Origin: Acholoe squamosa
Lineage: Eukaryota > Annelida > Polychaeta > Phyllodocida > Polynoidae
Assembly (NCBI GenBank): GCA_949317995.1
Contig: OX439037.1
Coordinates: forward strand, 21,821,182-21,885,181
Direction: 5' to 3'
Length of the DNA: 64,000 bases
The notes under the pieces are model-generated. The model searched no databases. It had not been told where the DNA came from and saw nothing but the letters and a program-made list of their open reading frames with translations. The position numbers were made by a program, and so were the translations under genes. Positions 22,497 to 35,700 of the stretch are shown piece after piece; the stretch's first letter is position 1, and each line of letters starts with the position of its first letter.

Positions 22497-23707
22497 ATGG
22501 ATACAAACAAAAAAACCTACAAACAATTCCAGGGAGACCCTAAACAGGCCTCTTTCTTCCTCCTCTCCTCTGCGGGAGAGGAAAACATCAAGAGGGTAAA
22601 CCCCTTCGTCCTCACCAAAACCATTGAGGGACAGATAGGCACACCCAAAAAGGTGAAATGCCTCTACCAATCAGGCCAAGTCCTAATTGATGTAGCAACC
22701 AAAACGCAAGTCCCGAACTTGCTAAAACTTACAAAGATTGATGGCATGGAGGTGAAGGTTGAACCCCACCCCAGCCTTAACACTTCAAAGGGCTTTCTTT
22801 TTGACCGCCCAGGTATCCTGAGTGAGTGCTCAGAGCAAACAGTCTTAGACGGGCTGAGGGACCAAGGCGTCGTGGCCATCAGACGCCTGCACTCGAAGCG
22901 AGAACAGCGCCCACTTAACATCTATGTGTGCACCTTTGCCTCACTAGCGCGCCCTTATGTACAACAGACTCCGGGTAGAAACCTTCTACCCAAACCCCTT
23001 GGGGTGCTTCAAGTGCCAAGCATTTGGACACCACAGCGACAGATGCCGGTCGAAAGCCAGATGCCTTAATTGTGCATCGCAGGACCATGAAAAAGATAGC
23101 TGCACATCTTCCCCTTTCTGTCCCAATTGCAAAGGAGACCACACAGCGAATTCCCCAGCTTGCCCTCAGTGGCTGCTGGAGAAAAAGGCTCTGAAACTCA
23201 AAGTTGATGAAGAGATAACTATGAGAGAGGCCCGTAAAAGGGTGCAACCAGTGCAGCCCCTCTATGCAGCTGCAACAAAGGAGAAAGTGACAACTCAGTC
23301 ACTACTAGAAAAACTGAAACAAGCACCAGTGAGTGTAATGAGGGAACTCATTGTAGCCCTCATGCATCAGGTGAAAGCGGCTGAAGAAAAAGCTGCAGCA
23401 AAAAAACCAAAAACCTACACGTCCACAAAACTCTGAGGACTTGATAATCTCTGAAACATCACCTTCTCCAGCACAGTCTAAACATGACACTGGTCCTAAA
23501 GAGAAGTCATTGGCAGAACATCATCCTCAGACACAGGCTGCTGCACAGCAAGATTCCCTTTCTGCCGAGGAGAAGGAGACCCAAGAACCTTTAACGCCAG
23601 CACCAAAAAAGACCCCTAATTCGGAGAGATCACCCTCAAAGCCATCATATTCAACGGCGCTGACAGAGAAAAGCCCACTCGGCTCTCCACCAAACCAGCC
23701 TCATTGA
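22497..23707 (+). pseudogene. ORF1 (Gag-like, triple zinc knuckle) of the I-like element, two frameshifts
   Basis: The product would bind element RNA in a ribonucleoprotein. From the ATG at 22497 the first frame covers an RRM-like region. Near 22950 the coding sense moves to another frame, which carries YNPNPL-type spacing and three zinc fingers: CFKCQAFGHHSDRC (from 23005), CLNCASQDHEKDSC and CPNCKGDHTANSPAC. The third knuckle, with its short CX3H and HX6C spacing, is typical of I- and Jockey-group ORF1. A second shift lies in the A run at 23399-23406; the Pro/Ser/Lys-rich tail then continues to a stop at 23707. Both shifts could be decay or sequencing error, since one lies in a homopolymer. 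Confidence 0.85.
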
Positions 23708-23820
23708 AAGAAAAGAAAAGAGACCCAAAAACCAGAACTGGTCACCGATGCTAAAACCTCCCCATCAGGGCGAGTTAGTAAATCTAACCGCAGCCCTGTT
23801 GGCTTCCCAAGAAAATAACT

Positions 23821-24234
23821 ATGGATAAATCAGACCCCACAACAATAGTCCAATGGAACTGTAATAGTTTCAACAGCAAACCACAAGAAATAGCCCTACT
23901 GTGTCAGATCTACAACCCCATATCCATCTGCCTACAGGAAACTAAATCAGATGTCAAACTGAAAGGCTACACAGTCTACCAAAAAGAAGGAACAATAGAC
24001 CAACAAGGCAGATGCCAAGGAACCCATGGTTATAGAATTGGGAGAGAAAACCCTCCCAAGTGTGCCTGCTGTCAGAACCCCCTGACAGTAGAGCACATCC
24101 TCATCGATTGCCAACAGTGTCCCTTCAGGGCACAATACCACGCTTGTACAAGCTTGAAAGAAATATCCGAGAAACACAAACCAGAGGAAATATTGGGATA
24201 TATAAAAGCCCTTGGGCTGTACAATAACATCTAG
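23821..24234 (+). CDS. Deleted ORF2: endonuclease N-terminus joined in frame to C-terminal zinc finger, 137 aa
   Basis: The ATG at 23821 starts a 137-residue frame. Residues 9-45 are the beginning of an EEP endonuclease (IVQWNCNS with its catalytic Asn, CLQETK with its catalytic Glu). Around residues 56-66 the sequence switches to the far end of an RNase H-bearing ORF2: THGYRIGR and then the finger CACCQNPLTVEHILIDC (C-X2-C-X7-H-X4-C). A full ORF2 of this type is well over 1,000 residues, so about 3 kb is missing, including all catalytic parts. The junction is in frame with no stops, while ORF1 is broken. Whether the small fusion is translated is unknown. Confidence 0.8.
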   Translation: MDKSDPTTIVQWNCNSFNSKPQEIALLCQIYNPISICLQETKSDVKLKGYTVYQKEGTIDQQGRCQGTHGYRIGRENPPKCACCQNPLTVEHILIDCQQCPFRAQYHACTSLKEISEKHKPEEILGYIKALGLYNNI

Positions 24235-24356
24235 TTGAAACCTGATGAGTACTTCCCCCACATCGACAAATCATACCACCATTTCCGCTGATAGTGCCTA
24301 TCAACCTGTGAAGCACAGGATAGCCACTTAGTGCCGCTAAAGTGCTGTAAAACACA

Positions 24357-24374
24357 AATCAATCAATCAATCAA
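24357..24374 (+). repeat. (AATC)n tail of the I-like element
   Basis: Four to five AATC units directly follow the 3' end block of the half-LINE. They mark the 3' boundary of the insertion. Confidence 0.85.
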
Positions 24375-26549
24375 CTACTACAGCGCCATATGGTTATTAC
24401 TATTAGCCAGTGAATCTGAAAGCTTCTATCATACATAACATTATTCTTTTTAACAAGGTTCAACTTGTTTATTTTATTCAATGAAAGGATCATTGCAACC
24501 TTGCATTTTCGAGTGGTTCCCATTGCCAGCCAGCACGTGCTAAATGTCCCATTTTTTACTGCAGTGACACTCACTCACATGATTGAAACTCCGCACCACT
24601 GTCATATCTTTTAGTTTTATAACATTGGTTTTCATTGTCAACCCGTAAGATAAACATGTCAGTTGACCAGTATTAACTCATATCTTCAGCCTTGCCGATA
24701 ATACATGTACACAGCAAATATCCCTGCTGCCCTATTGTGACACAAAGGTCATTTCCTGTTCCGGGTTTTCACACTCTCCATAGAAAGGCCATTAGGTCTA
24801 CTTTCGATAGTTATTCCTGAATACATACAATATATGCTTGGAGAATTAGAAATCATCCCATGTCCAGGAAGCCTAGTTGTAACTAGGATGTGGTATGACA
24901 CCATCTATTATTATTATCCCTATAATGTAACATGACACAGAATAACCGACTCCTTCGAGATATCCTTATATACTTGATTATGAAGCCAAATATTTCTCTC
25001 AATTCGGAAATAAGCCTATACATATATCCTATAAACAGTAGCTGGACCCATGTGCATAGTGAATATTGATACAGATAGGAGAGAGCACAGGAGAGATATG
25101 GGATGACAGGGATGATATGTGAGATGCCATTTGTATCTGTCCCATTTATGGTGATGGGCCTCCTCTGTGTATTTGATATACGGATATTGGGGTGATGGGG
25201 CAAGTTCGCATAATACTTTATCTGTACTATATACAGCACCTTACGAAAGATGTGCACTTTATGTAGTATATGATGACAGAGATTGGTAGGGAGGGGTAAG
25301 CTAGTAGACTGGTTTACAACAATGTGAAAGGAGTGGGTAGAATTGTAGGATGACAGGGAGGTTGTATAAAATATAGCGGCTCTAATGCACCCCCCGCCCG
25401 CCCCCAAAAATAAACTTCACTTCCTTTGTTTGAGTAAGTTCTAGTTTCAGCAGTCTTCTTAACATATTTCAACAAGGAACAGAAAATATCCGAACTGGGT
25501 ATATTAGCTAAGTGTCAAATGAAACTGGGAAATGCTGGGCAACCGATATGAGATTTGAATATCACTATCAGCAACTGGGTGATGTACACCGACCAACCAA
25601 TTGTCAATATTGTTTCAATGTTGAACTGATTTTGTGCCCACTGCGTGGTATCTATATTTTTCATGAACACCCATCTGATTCCAGATTACTGTTATAATCA
25701 GTTCGGCTAGTTACATGACCTGTTCTTTACTATAAGGGCAAGGAGCTAACCCTGCAGTATCCTTGAGAAGTGGCCATCTTTTAATGGCGTCACGTGACAG
25801 GAGGGTTCCGTGGCTCAATACATTTCTATTGCAAAAGCCTGATGAAGGGAATCCTGGAGGGGGAGGGGAGTTCAAAACTGGCATTTGTATTGAAGAGATG
25901 CCTCAAGGAATCGAGTCTTTCTTTCTGTATTAAATGGGAAAGAGAGAGGCCCTGTCTTTGCGTTTGCAAATCTTTGATATTGTGCTCTGGGAATTATAGG
26001 CAAGGCGAGAAGCCAATTCTAAAGTGCACGAGGACTTAGTGTGTGCGTGGACATGAACAGAAGGGCATGATGGATGCAGGGAATATATCTATATAAATAT
26101 GGTAAATCATGCATACGAGAGGAGCTATACATGGGAATGTATGGAATGACACAAATGTCAGTAGTACTTCCACCATACCCGTGTTTACCTACCATGTCCC
26201 TGACATGACACTGGCCACACAACATGTGCAGGTGGTAGACAGCCGTGGGGCTCCAAGTGTCATCAAATCAGTGTATATATTATCTCTCTGTCTCCTTGCC
26301 TAAACCTTTCTCTTCTTTGATAGATCTATTCCGACCTAGCGGGATACATTATTGACCAATGAGAAAATTCCTTTCATTCAGTGCAGACTTTTCAGGGTCC
26401 ATTACATAACACCTGGTACCCATCAGCTCACTGTTATCAGTCCTTATCTCGCAAGGTATAAGCTTCAGCAGGGGTCGGCCCACTAAGGGATCCGCTAACC
26501 AGGAATACCTCTCCCTCTTTTGTTTGCTAACCCTTCCTTTCTCTTTTCT

Positions 26550-26551
<2 letters not shown>

Positions 26552-26612
<61 letters not shown>
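26552..26612. repeat. (CT)n microsatellite
   Basis: About 30 nearly uninterrupted CT units with two TTT interruptions near the end. Confidence 0.97.
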
Positions 26613-27423
26613 CCTCTTCTTTGTCCAATCTGGTTGTCCTTCTCTTATTTTGTTTGGGGATCTGTTGGATAATTATAAGTAAGGAAATTTCAGGTGCCTG
26701 AATCACCCCATTGCTTCACTATTTGCCCCAATCACAAAGAGAGAGCCCCAATAGAAACAAAGGGGGGTAATGCCTGATTATGCTGAGGTGGTGAACAATC
26801 ACCTTAAGATCTATAAAAGGAAAGGCTTAAACTAACCGGATTGGGATAAGTATAAGTAAATAAGACAAATGGTGTCATAATGATTTCCCCGGCCACAGCC
26901 TGTAAATGTCATATACCAGCTTTCATGAACAGGCTCTTAAAACCACCCTGACTCTTTGAGGCCTGACACGTGAGTGCAGTTGACTAATTATTGCATGTCC
27001 GTACACCATGAAAATTATTTTTGCCTGATACACTCCAGACGCTAAAAGGGATGTATATCACACAGTCATTTTTTTTGCCTGCACTGCATTGTCACGTTCA
27101 GGGCCCGATATGAAGGCAAATCATCATACAGGCATTATCCCATTGTTAAAATCATGATTATGAGTTAGAGTGTGAAAAGAAAAGATTCAATCACATTTGA
27201 CCATGGATGGTGACCCTGCTGAAATAGCTTACACATTAAGCGGCAAAGTGCAATATGCCCGAGGCACCCTGGAGGAAGAGTGCACGCAGGCTGCACCACA
27301 CAGTCCTCCATACGCCACCCACCTCCTCCTGCACCCCAGCACTGAGGCTGCTGCATGAGCATTAAGGGACCGACCATGTGTCATTCCACAGGGGGAGTGG
27401 TATTGGATTGGGCAGGATGCGCC

Positions 27424-27643
27424 TTAAGAGGGCTCTAGACCCCTAAAATCGACATGGCGACATGGGCATTTTTTAGCCTAGTGACATGGGACATTGGCAC
27501 TTTCTTAAAATCGACATGGGGACATAAGCTTTTCTTAAAATCGACACAGTGACATGGACACTTCTTAAAATCGACACAGTGACATGATAATTTCTTAAAA
27601 TCGACATGGGACACTGGGGACCCCCCATCAAGGGCCCCCTTAA
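27424..27643. mobile_element. TTAA-flanked 220-bp fold-back carrying a ~32-bp minisatellite
   Basis: TTAAGAGGGCTCTAGA at the left is mirrored by TCAAGGGCCCCCTTAA at the right, and TTAA stands at both outer edges. TTAA is the target duplication of piggyBac-type elements. Between the ends, units of the form TTCTTAAAATCGACAYRGKG plus ACATGG repeat about five times. There is no ORF of substance. Confidence 0.6.
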
Positions 27644-30600
27644 GACTACCCACTATAGGGTGGAAATGATACTAACATTCTAGAGTAATCTGTATAATAC
27701 AATTTGTCAATTTTCAATATTTCACTTAACCCACACTGTTAGGCTGGGTAAATGACAGGGTCGTTACAGCATGTGTGTGTGTGTGTGGAGGGGGGGATTT
27801 GTAGTATGCAATATCTCACGATGTTTACGCATACCAAAGGGGAGGGAGCGGTTAACTGGTTAATGGTGGGAAAGGGTAGCATAAAAAAGCACGTCTGCAT
27901 GGAATGTCAAATGATATACTACATGTTCCTGGAGAAATGCACCCTGCTGAATGAAGAATGACCTGTCCCTGTGGCCGCCTACACACCCACCTCGTACAGG
28001 CAGTCAGCTCTGAATGGATTACCACGTTTTTCTACTGCAATCCATTCATGGGCCTTGGTGTGAAAATCCCAAAACAGCAAATGTCTTTTAAGGACTGCAT
28101 AGTGGTTTAATGTATCATGTCCTTTTTGTTGGCAAAAGCTATGAATGCAGTGGTTTTGATTCAATCAGAAATTGATGCACTGCTGCATGGTTGACATGAT
28201 GCACCATGTATGATAAGGGCACCATGTCATCAAATCACCTTCAAAAGAAGATAAAAAATACCTAGTCTATTCCCCCGTGGTTCAGAGGGGGTTGGACTGG
28301 GAGAGGAGGACCACTTGTAATTATTAATCACGACTCATCTTTCATCGCATGGTGCCCTTAGGGCATTAGACCTTTCAGGACAACATGTCCCTTTAGGACA
28401 ATATTAATGCATAATGCTGCCCTTGAAGAGTTAACTGGTATGAGAATAGCTGCAGGGAGTCGACACACTGCCTGTGGCTGCCTCTACACTCTACTCAGTG
28501 TTTAATTTATTGGCCTTAATTCTTTATTGGCTTTCTTTTATTTTTACCTGGATACACCATCAGAAGAGATTATGAATTCCTGTACGAAGCTTACCTGCTC
28601 GTCCGCTTATACCTTAAATAGCCTGCATATCTCAGTACCTACATACCGTCAATATTCAGAATTCTTTTAATTCCGCATTTGCAATTTGAATTTCCTGTTT
28701 GAAGTTGAAGTATTGAATTGACATCTTATGCCCTGATCATTATTATTAAAGGCATCTTCTTGGCCTAAAATTCATTTTGCACATCACATCATGGACTCAA
28801 AACAGATAGGCCTAGAATCGGACAATAGGAAATCAGATGCCTCTTCCTAATGCTGTAATAGGCCTTTGTCCTCACATTACAGCATGATTAAGAATTGGGT
28901 TAAAACACCAACAATAAACGGTTTCCACCTAATTCTCATGTAGCCCTGAACGTTTGACATTTTCACTAATGACTAAGGTGGGACAGTGCTGCTGACCCCA
29001 GATTACCACTAGCGTGCTGACTGTCCTTTCGTGTCCCCTGGAGGCTATTTCTAAGGAGCCTATTAGAACAAACCTGCCATACTAGAAAGCAGCAGGTGTA
29101 TGACAATTTCCGTGTCAAAGCTATAACATTGGGGCCTAACGAGGAATAATAGAAATAGGTGGATATGTATTTGAGCCTGTCCTCTCGTAGAATCTTGAGT
29201 ATTATCCCCCTCAGGTGACCTGACCTGAGAGGAGGTGACTGCCGTCCACTGCAGCCTCCAGAGACAACTCCCTCCCCAGGGAGCATGGCTCCCTATAACC
29301 AGAGGAAATCAATTCTCAGAAACCTGTGAAAGTAAGCAGTGGTGTAATGTAAAAAGCCATGTGCCTGAGGACCCGAATCTCTGTCCCTGTTATTATTCAC
29401 ACAGTCAGACCCTAGGGAATATATATCTAAGACTAGATGTTCATACTCAGATGCTTCCAGTACTAAAAGTACTTTAGACCTCTATAGATGTATTTATTTT
29501 GACCAATTTTGATGCATGAATGATCTATTTCTATATTTTAGGGTAACCAGTGGTTACTGTCTCGCTTTTGATTCTTCCTTCTCAGTGAAGTTACTGATGT
29601 TGGCATCTATCTCAAAGCTAAAGGTAGCTCAATTTGACATACAGGATTTCGTGGCTAAACTGTACAGTGAGGTACCAATTTTGTCACATATCCCAATTTC
29701 TGAGGGGTGATTCCTCTTTAACGTCAGCTACATACTCCCAAAATGGTAATGCTTCCCCTAGGCAGAATGACGTGTCCCACATTGAAGATTAGAGACCCTC
29801 ACTATTTGTATTTGAGTTCCTTACAGTCAACCAATTTCTATTATATCACGTCCATATTGATTAGGTATGGATTGCGTCTCTAGCCTTGGGTTAACTACAT
29901 GCATTACGACTGCTGGTAGCTACTGCCCATTGACTGATTGTGAGTCTGTCTAACCCTGACCTACTCACTCTCACTGAGCAGCTCACAGACCAGCCATAGG
30001 CTCCTCCTACAGGCCTATCCCAATAGGAGATCAATGACTGAGCTGCTCCAACTGATCCTGTCTGAGAAGGCTCTATATATAACACCCTGTCAACAGGCAT
30101 CTATGTAGGGCCTTGGTGTAAGGCATGGGGGGGGGCAGGAAGAAATAGTGGGAAATCAGGTGTGAATGTATATAAACAGGGTCATGTCTTTTTATATTTT
30201 AGAATGCTGTAAGATTTCAGATAACGTAGTAGCCCATTTAAGCGCCTAGTCATAGAAACTGTTTTACATGTTTTAATGCTTAAGGCTGATTTCAATACCC
30301 CTGTATTAAGGGGCTTATTTGAAACCGAGGCGTATATATTCCAGTATATATGGTGTAACGTTGTCATGTGTTGGCTCTCGTTTACATAGGTGGGTAAGGT
30401 AGTAGTGAATGAATTATAAACGCATCTATTTATTCTTATTGTGATGAGAGTAGATACTACATGCAAAGAAGGTATAGTTAGGAACATCCTGTATACTTAG
30501 CAGCCAACAGAAAGGTGCATCTGCAAAGCCCCACATGGGAGATCCCTTCAACATGGTTTCTCGTACTTATATATTTAATGCCCCAGAGCCATACTTAGAC

Positions 30601-32654
30601 AAGGTTGAGCAGGAAGGCATAATCTAATACGTCCTCCCTCTGTGTACCCTAAATGTCCATCCGACCCTGAGTGGAGCCATGAGGGTCTATTTGTGTGAGT
30701 AGATCAGAGCACATTAGCGACCCCTGGTGTCTAGGTTATTAGCACCATGGAGCAATTGCCTCCAGCAGCTGACCCTGTAGCAGGAAATGCTGCCTATACT
30801 ATTGGCTTCCCACTGACCTCCTCCTGCAGCTCCCTCCCCTCTCACAAGGACTAATAGACAATGGGTCTTCAGGCCATTTATCAACTCGTTTGTCTGCCTC
30901 CCTATAGCTTGGGATTCGTATGGGATTTCCTTCAAGGTCCCCTTCTTTTCACTACTAAATTTTCAATTCTCCAGAACCCTCTCTCCCTATAGATCTGCTA
31001 TCTCCCCCTCCTGTTCCTGCTGGCCTCCTGAGGCTCTTTCCCACCTGCCTGCCTTAATTACCGGCACCTTGTCCTTACAGGTTTGTCCCTGTACAACCAT
31101 CCCAGCTCCTCCTCCACCCTCCCACGCATCCCCCCCCCCTAGTCACCATCCTCACCCACTATCAGTGCACTGCACAACCTACCCCTCCCCCTGCACTGCT
31201 CCTTACCAATCCAGGCTATCGTTAATTAAAGATAACCTGCTCCTTAGATAACAAACCCTAGACCTTATCCTCCATCAGAGGGTCCTTACCTTGTTTATCT
31301 GCACGATCCATGGTTGGCATTATCTTCCTCCTTTACACAGTTAAATATCCCAGGTACTACAACTACTACGACCTCACGTGGAGGAGACGTCCTTTTTCAG
31401 CCCCTGCAGTGTGGATCCTCTTGCCTCCTGCTTCAGTGTGAGGCCTACAGCCTTCCTCCAGTGTCTAGTGGTGCTGATGGTGGCGGTGGTGCTGGATAGT
31501 GGTGCTGTGGTGGTCCTGTCCCCAGCATTCAGTGCTGCACACAGCGTCTCCTCCTATCTAGGATCCCCACCTCCGGATCCCAATGTCTATATATAGTAAC
31601 ATAGACACAGGCCGCATGCGCCAGTGTTCCCCTTGGTGACGTCATGCCCGGACCTGTGATGTCACAGAAGGAAGTCCCTAGCAGATGCCCTTTAACTAAG
31701 AGAAAATTTAATGCCCTATTATGAGCCAAAATGTATTAGGGCTAAGTCAGTTGTTGCCAACAATGGGGCTTCATTGCACACCCAGGCTATCTTTGTTTTT
31801 TTTCACCCCCCACGAATAAATGTAAAAGAAATCATGACACACCCTCCCGACCCAACACAAAAGATAAGGGAAAAAATGTGTGTATGAATGTGGAAAGGTA
31901 TATTCCACAATTTGATAAATTCTGAACTACCAGAAGTTTCTTCAGATCACTTGGGATTGTATAAGTTTTCTGTGCCAGTTTCAGATTTAGTGACATCTGA
32001 AGACAGGGAATCTTTAACTATGGCCGCTTATGGGAGAAACAACATTTTTCTACATTTTTCTCAAGAATTAAAAAATTGACCGGGGATATCTTAACTAAAC
32101 TTCTCATATGCCCAGAAGACAGCACCTGTACCATGATCAAGCTATAAAAACAGACCTGTAGTCACTGGACAAACAAAAGAGCCATGTATAATTATTTAAC
32201 AGATAAAGCACAAATGAAATGATTTGAAATTTCTCACTAGAAGGAAAACAAAAGGGAAACTACCATTCAACATGTTGACATTGATGAAATAGGGCCTGCA
32301 CAAAGGGGAAATGAGCAGGAATCATAAGTTTAGGTACAATGTATTTTCAATATTTGGCCACCAGAGATGGCATAGATGGTGGGATATTTGAAAGCCCCCG
32401 CCCCCTGGCCCAATAACTATTTCTGTCTCATAGTATTGAGAATAGTTCAACATGTTTAAAAACGAACGTTATCAAGTTTAACTTGGGACTTTACAGCATT
32501 GGGATTTCCCAATTCTATGCTGATGACTCGGGAAAGTCCTTATTTCCAACACCAACTACTTATACTTGTAACTAGACTATAAACTAACAAGGTGGCCCTA
32601 TTTTATCACTGCAAGTTGCCCCAGAGGTATATAATGACTTATGTTCCTGCAGTA

Positions 32655-32655
<1 letters not shown>

Positions 32656-32719
<64 letters not shown>
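32656..32719. repeat. (TA)n microsatellite
   Basis: About 32 perfect TA units. Confidence 0.97.
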
Positions 32720-32722
<3 letters not shown>

Positions 32723-35700
32723 TCCTTCATACTTCCTGTTGGTTTTATTTCACTCTTTGTCCCATGTCCTCTCTATCCAGGCCCGTACTTGTTGAATTAT
32801 AGAACTCTTATATCTACACAGACATAAATAAAATTTATTTAAAGAAATGACTCCGACAAGATGCTATCATTGGGACGCTCTGCCCATTACTCACACTCCC
32901 AGTATAATCTCCACTACTAGGGCCTATTTAAAGTTGGTATGCATCAGAAAGTTCGTATCGAAGAGACATGCTGTCATCACTAATTCAACTCTGTATGTCG
33001 CGGCACATCATATTGGAAAATTTAACTATTTGAGAGCTATGTGGTTGTCAGCTGTATTCAAATGAGCTCCCTTCCTACACATCTTAATGGCTTTTTATGT
33101 ATCCACCCCGTGATTTAAGACATAATTTTGTGTCATTGAACGTAGATTACACTCCTACCTCATCTGATGCCGTAATGGTATGTATGACGTGAGGAGGAAA
33201 AACGACAGGGGTAATATCTTACCATGCACATCTATGTCAATATATGGTTCAACACTTTGACACCACCAATTTCTTCATCAGGAAGAAATAAATGGTCTTG
33301 CTTTTAAAAGAAGAATGTTGATTCATCAATTGATTATATCATGTAGGTGGCGAATCGTGCCATCATTATCTAAGGAATGGGTTCAATTGGACACGAATGT
33401 CGACAATGTCGTCAATGCTAAAATTTAGAATAGAATATAATTTTACATCTTTTAAATCGAATGACACATTTTTACCTTTATTTTGTGGGTTTTTTTTTCA
33501 ATTTTGATTCAGGGTCATCCTAACCTGACGAAAGGTGTGGCCTCATGTATGAGAGTAAAAATGATATCCTCATCAAAAGCATCGCTACACAATCATTCAT
33601 ACCGCAGCATCCTATTGACAGGGGAGAAATACTGGGTCAATACTGACGGACATTTTCTAAACAGTTGGGTACACGTATAGGGCATGGTTTACTTCCTTGT
33701 GACCTGTGTCAATTGCAGTATACAAACTAGACCTAGATTCTCCAATACAAGACACAAGTAGGACAGGATCCTATCGTATTTTCGACTATGCTGCCTTTGT
33801 GTGAATTAGCAGGGATCTTCTGATGAATCCCAGCAAATTGTCGTCATCTGTCGCCATGATTGGTCATCAATGGTGACTCATCTTTAGCCACTGTGTGTTA
33901 GACTCACGTGGCAAAGCAATTGCTATTCCTGGTGATCTTGTGCTATAACGAAGTCGTGTTCCATCTAGCGACATGTGTGAGCCACTTCACACAGGTTGAC
34001 GAGGACTCACGACAATTTACTGGGATATCTTTGTTACTTTTCCTTTTTATCTCTCCCTATACTGTTGATTGAGGATACAGGGATTATATATGTATTGTAT
34101 TAGGGTGTCGAGGCTGGTAACTGCATTTAATTAAACTGGATCGAATGTAGGAGTACTGATTCTTCAACACTTTGTCATAGCTTGGCAATGGCCTGCTGAA
34201 AAGTGGGTGTATATCCAAACATAAAAATAACTTGGAAATAAAGTAGAAGAAATTTTAGATACCAGACAGAAAGATAGCCAAATCTGGCTTGGTCCCTCCA
34301 TCCAGTCAATATTTTATATTGCCCCCCCCCTCCAGCCAGCCAATAATTATTTGATATTGCTTCGTATACGCTACAAACCCAGCTACAAACACTAGTGTTG
34401 AACATATATTGTATGTGTTATCTTCAAGTTCGCAGTTTGTTTCCAGTATAACTTTACACAGCAGATTTTAATACTCGTACCACTATACGGCAGGCCTGTA
34501 TGAGCAACATGCTTTACACGATAAGAACAGGAGTCAGTGGGCGGCCTCACATGCAAGGTGATCATAATACCAGCTCTCCCACGCATGGACGCTTAACAAT
34601 AGCCACAGTTGGCCCTTTGAGGACTACATTGTTTGGAAGCAATATGTGCCCCTTGGCATGATGGATGAATATAGCCCTGGTAAGTACCTCATCAGGAGGC
34701 TGTTGTGAAAAGATTGGGAATTTTATTCTCACAGTAGCTAACACATCTACCAGATCTCCCCGATTCTCCACCCGGAGAGACAAATTTCCACCTTTTACTC
34801 TAATGGAATTGACTTGTTGTGAATTAGATTGCATTGTGAAAAGTTGGGGGAACTGTTTCCAGGATTGGTTCCACTTGAATGCTCCCCATAGTAGGTAGGC
34901 CAGGGAATTGAAGGAAGGAAGTAGCTAGGAATTAGTTCCCAATTAGCAAGATACCACAGTGGCTGTTCGTCCAAATCTTTTCGCAACGGCCTCCTGGGAT
35001 ACATTCATGCTTCATGCTGATCCTGCGGCCTCTTCAAGGCAGGACTTGATCCTCTCCAATTAAAATGTGAATTAAGCAACCCCTCTACGTCTGCTTCTGA
35101 TGTACCACAATACCATTCAGCATCCTAGTTTTGCCTGTTTGAGGGGAGAGGGTTCAGAAATGTAGGTGTACATATGCATGTTGCTTTGCTGGTGGGTTGC
35201 TTAACTTGAATTGCTATATATAGCGACTTTCTTCCATAGCGACTCAGAGCTACTCGTCTGTACCTAACCAGGGGGCTCGACAGAAACTCAGACATAGTAT
35301 TTCTCTATATGTGAACATATAAGTAGTTATCATACAGAAACAGGACGGGACATCAACAGGAACCTGACACCCCCTAATACCTGATGATTGTCACTCCCTG
35401 CTGACCTATAGCAGGCGCCACCTGGTTCAGAAATACGAAACCAGGATATGAAAGTATGGCCAATCCCTATTCTGAAAAGCCAAAGCTGATAATAAATGCC
35501 TTATTTTTCAGAAAAACATGAGTATTGTAGTCCATAGATCAGATTCTCTTTCCAGATTTCATTGTACATGATTACATAATCTATCTGAGTTATAGTACAG
35601 TTGTCCTTAAACCAATGAGCAACAATAAGAAGAAACTTTACAAAATAAAAGATGGGTCAAATGATTTGAAGTATTTTATGGGTGCATTTAAGTGGCGATG

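Larger units (their letters stand above)
22497..24374 (+). mobile_element. Internally deleted I-like non-LTR retrotransposon ('half-LINE')
   Basis: It contains a zinc-knuckle ORF1 (22497-23707, two frameshifts) and a shortened ORF2 (23821-24234) that joins the start of the endonuclease to the C-terminal zinc finger. The reverse transcriptase and RNase H are missing. The 3' end reads TAAAGTGCTGTAAAACAC and then (AATC)n at 24357-24374, a tail style seen in I-group elements. The real 5' end probably lies upstream of 22497 but could not be fixed. It cannot move on its own. Confidence 0.85.
24375..32655. other. Intergenic, no gene identified
   Basis: Apart from the (CT)n tract and the TTAA fold-back, only simple-sequence bits are visible, such as (GT)n at about 27770. 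A GC-rich pyrimidine stretch lies at 30950-31230, and a GCATAATGC module at 28370-28440. The 174-codon minus-strand frame at 24883-25407 looks like chance. Confidence 0.45.

Noticed and set aside
24883-25407. 174-codon minus-strand frame
   Set aside because: No recognisable domain and ordinary AT-rich composition. One frame of this length is expected by chance in a window of this size.
27435-27653. Frame with repeated VDFKK units
   Set aside because: It is a translation of the minisatellite inside the TTAA fold-back.
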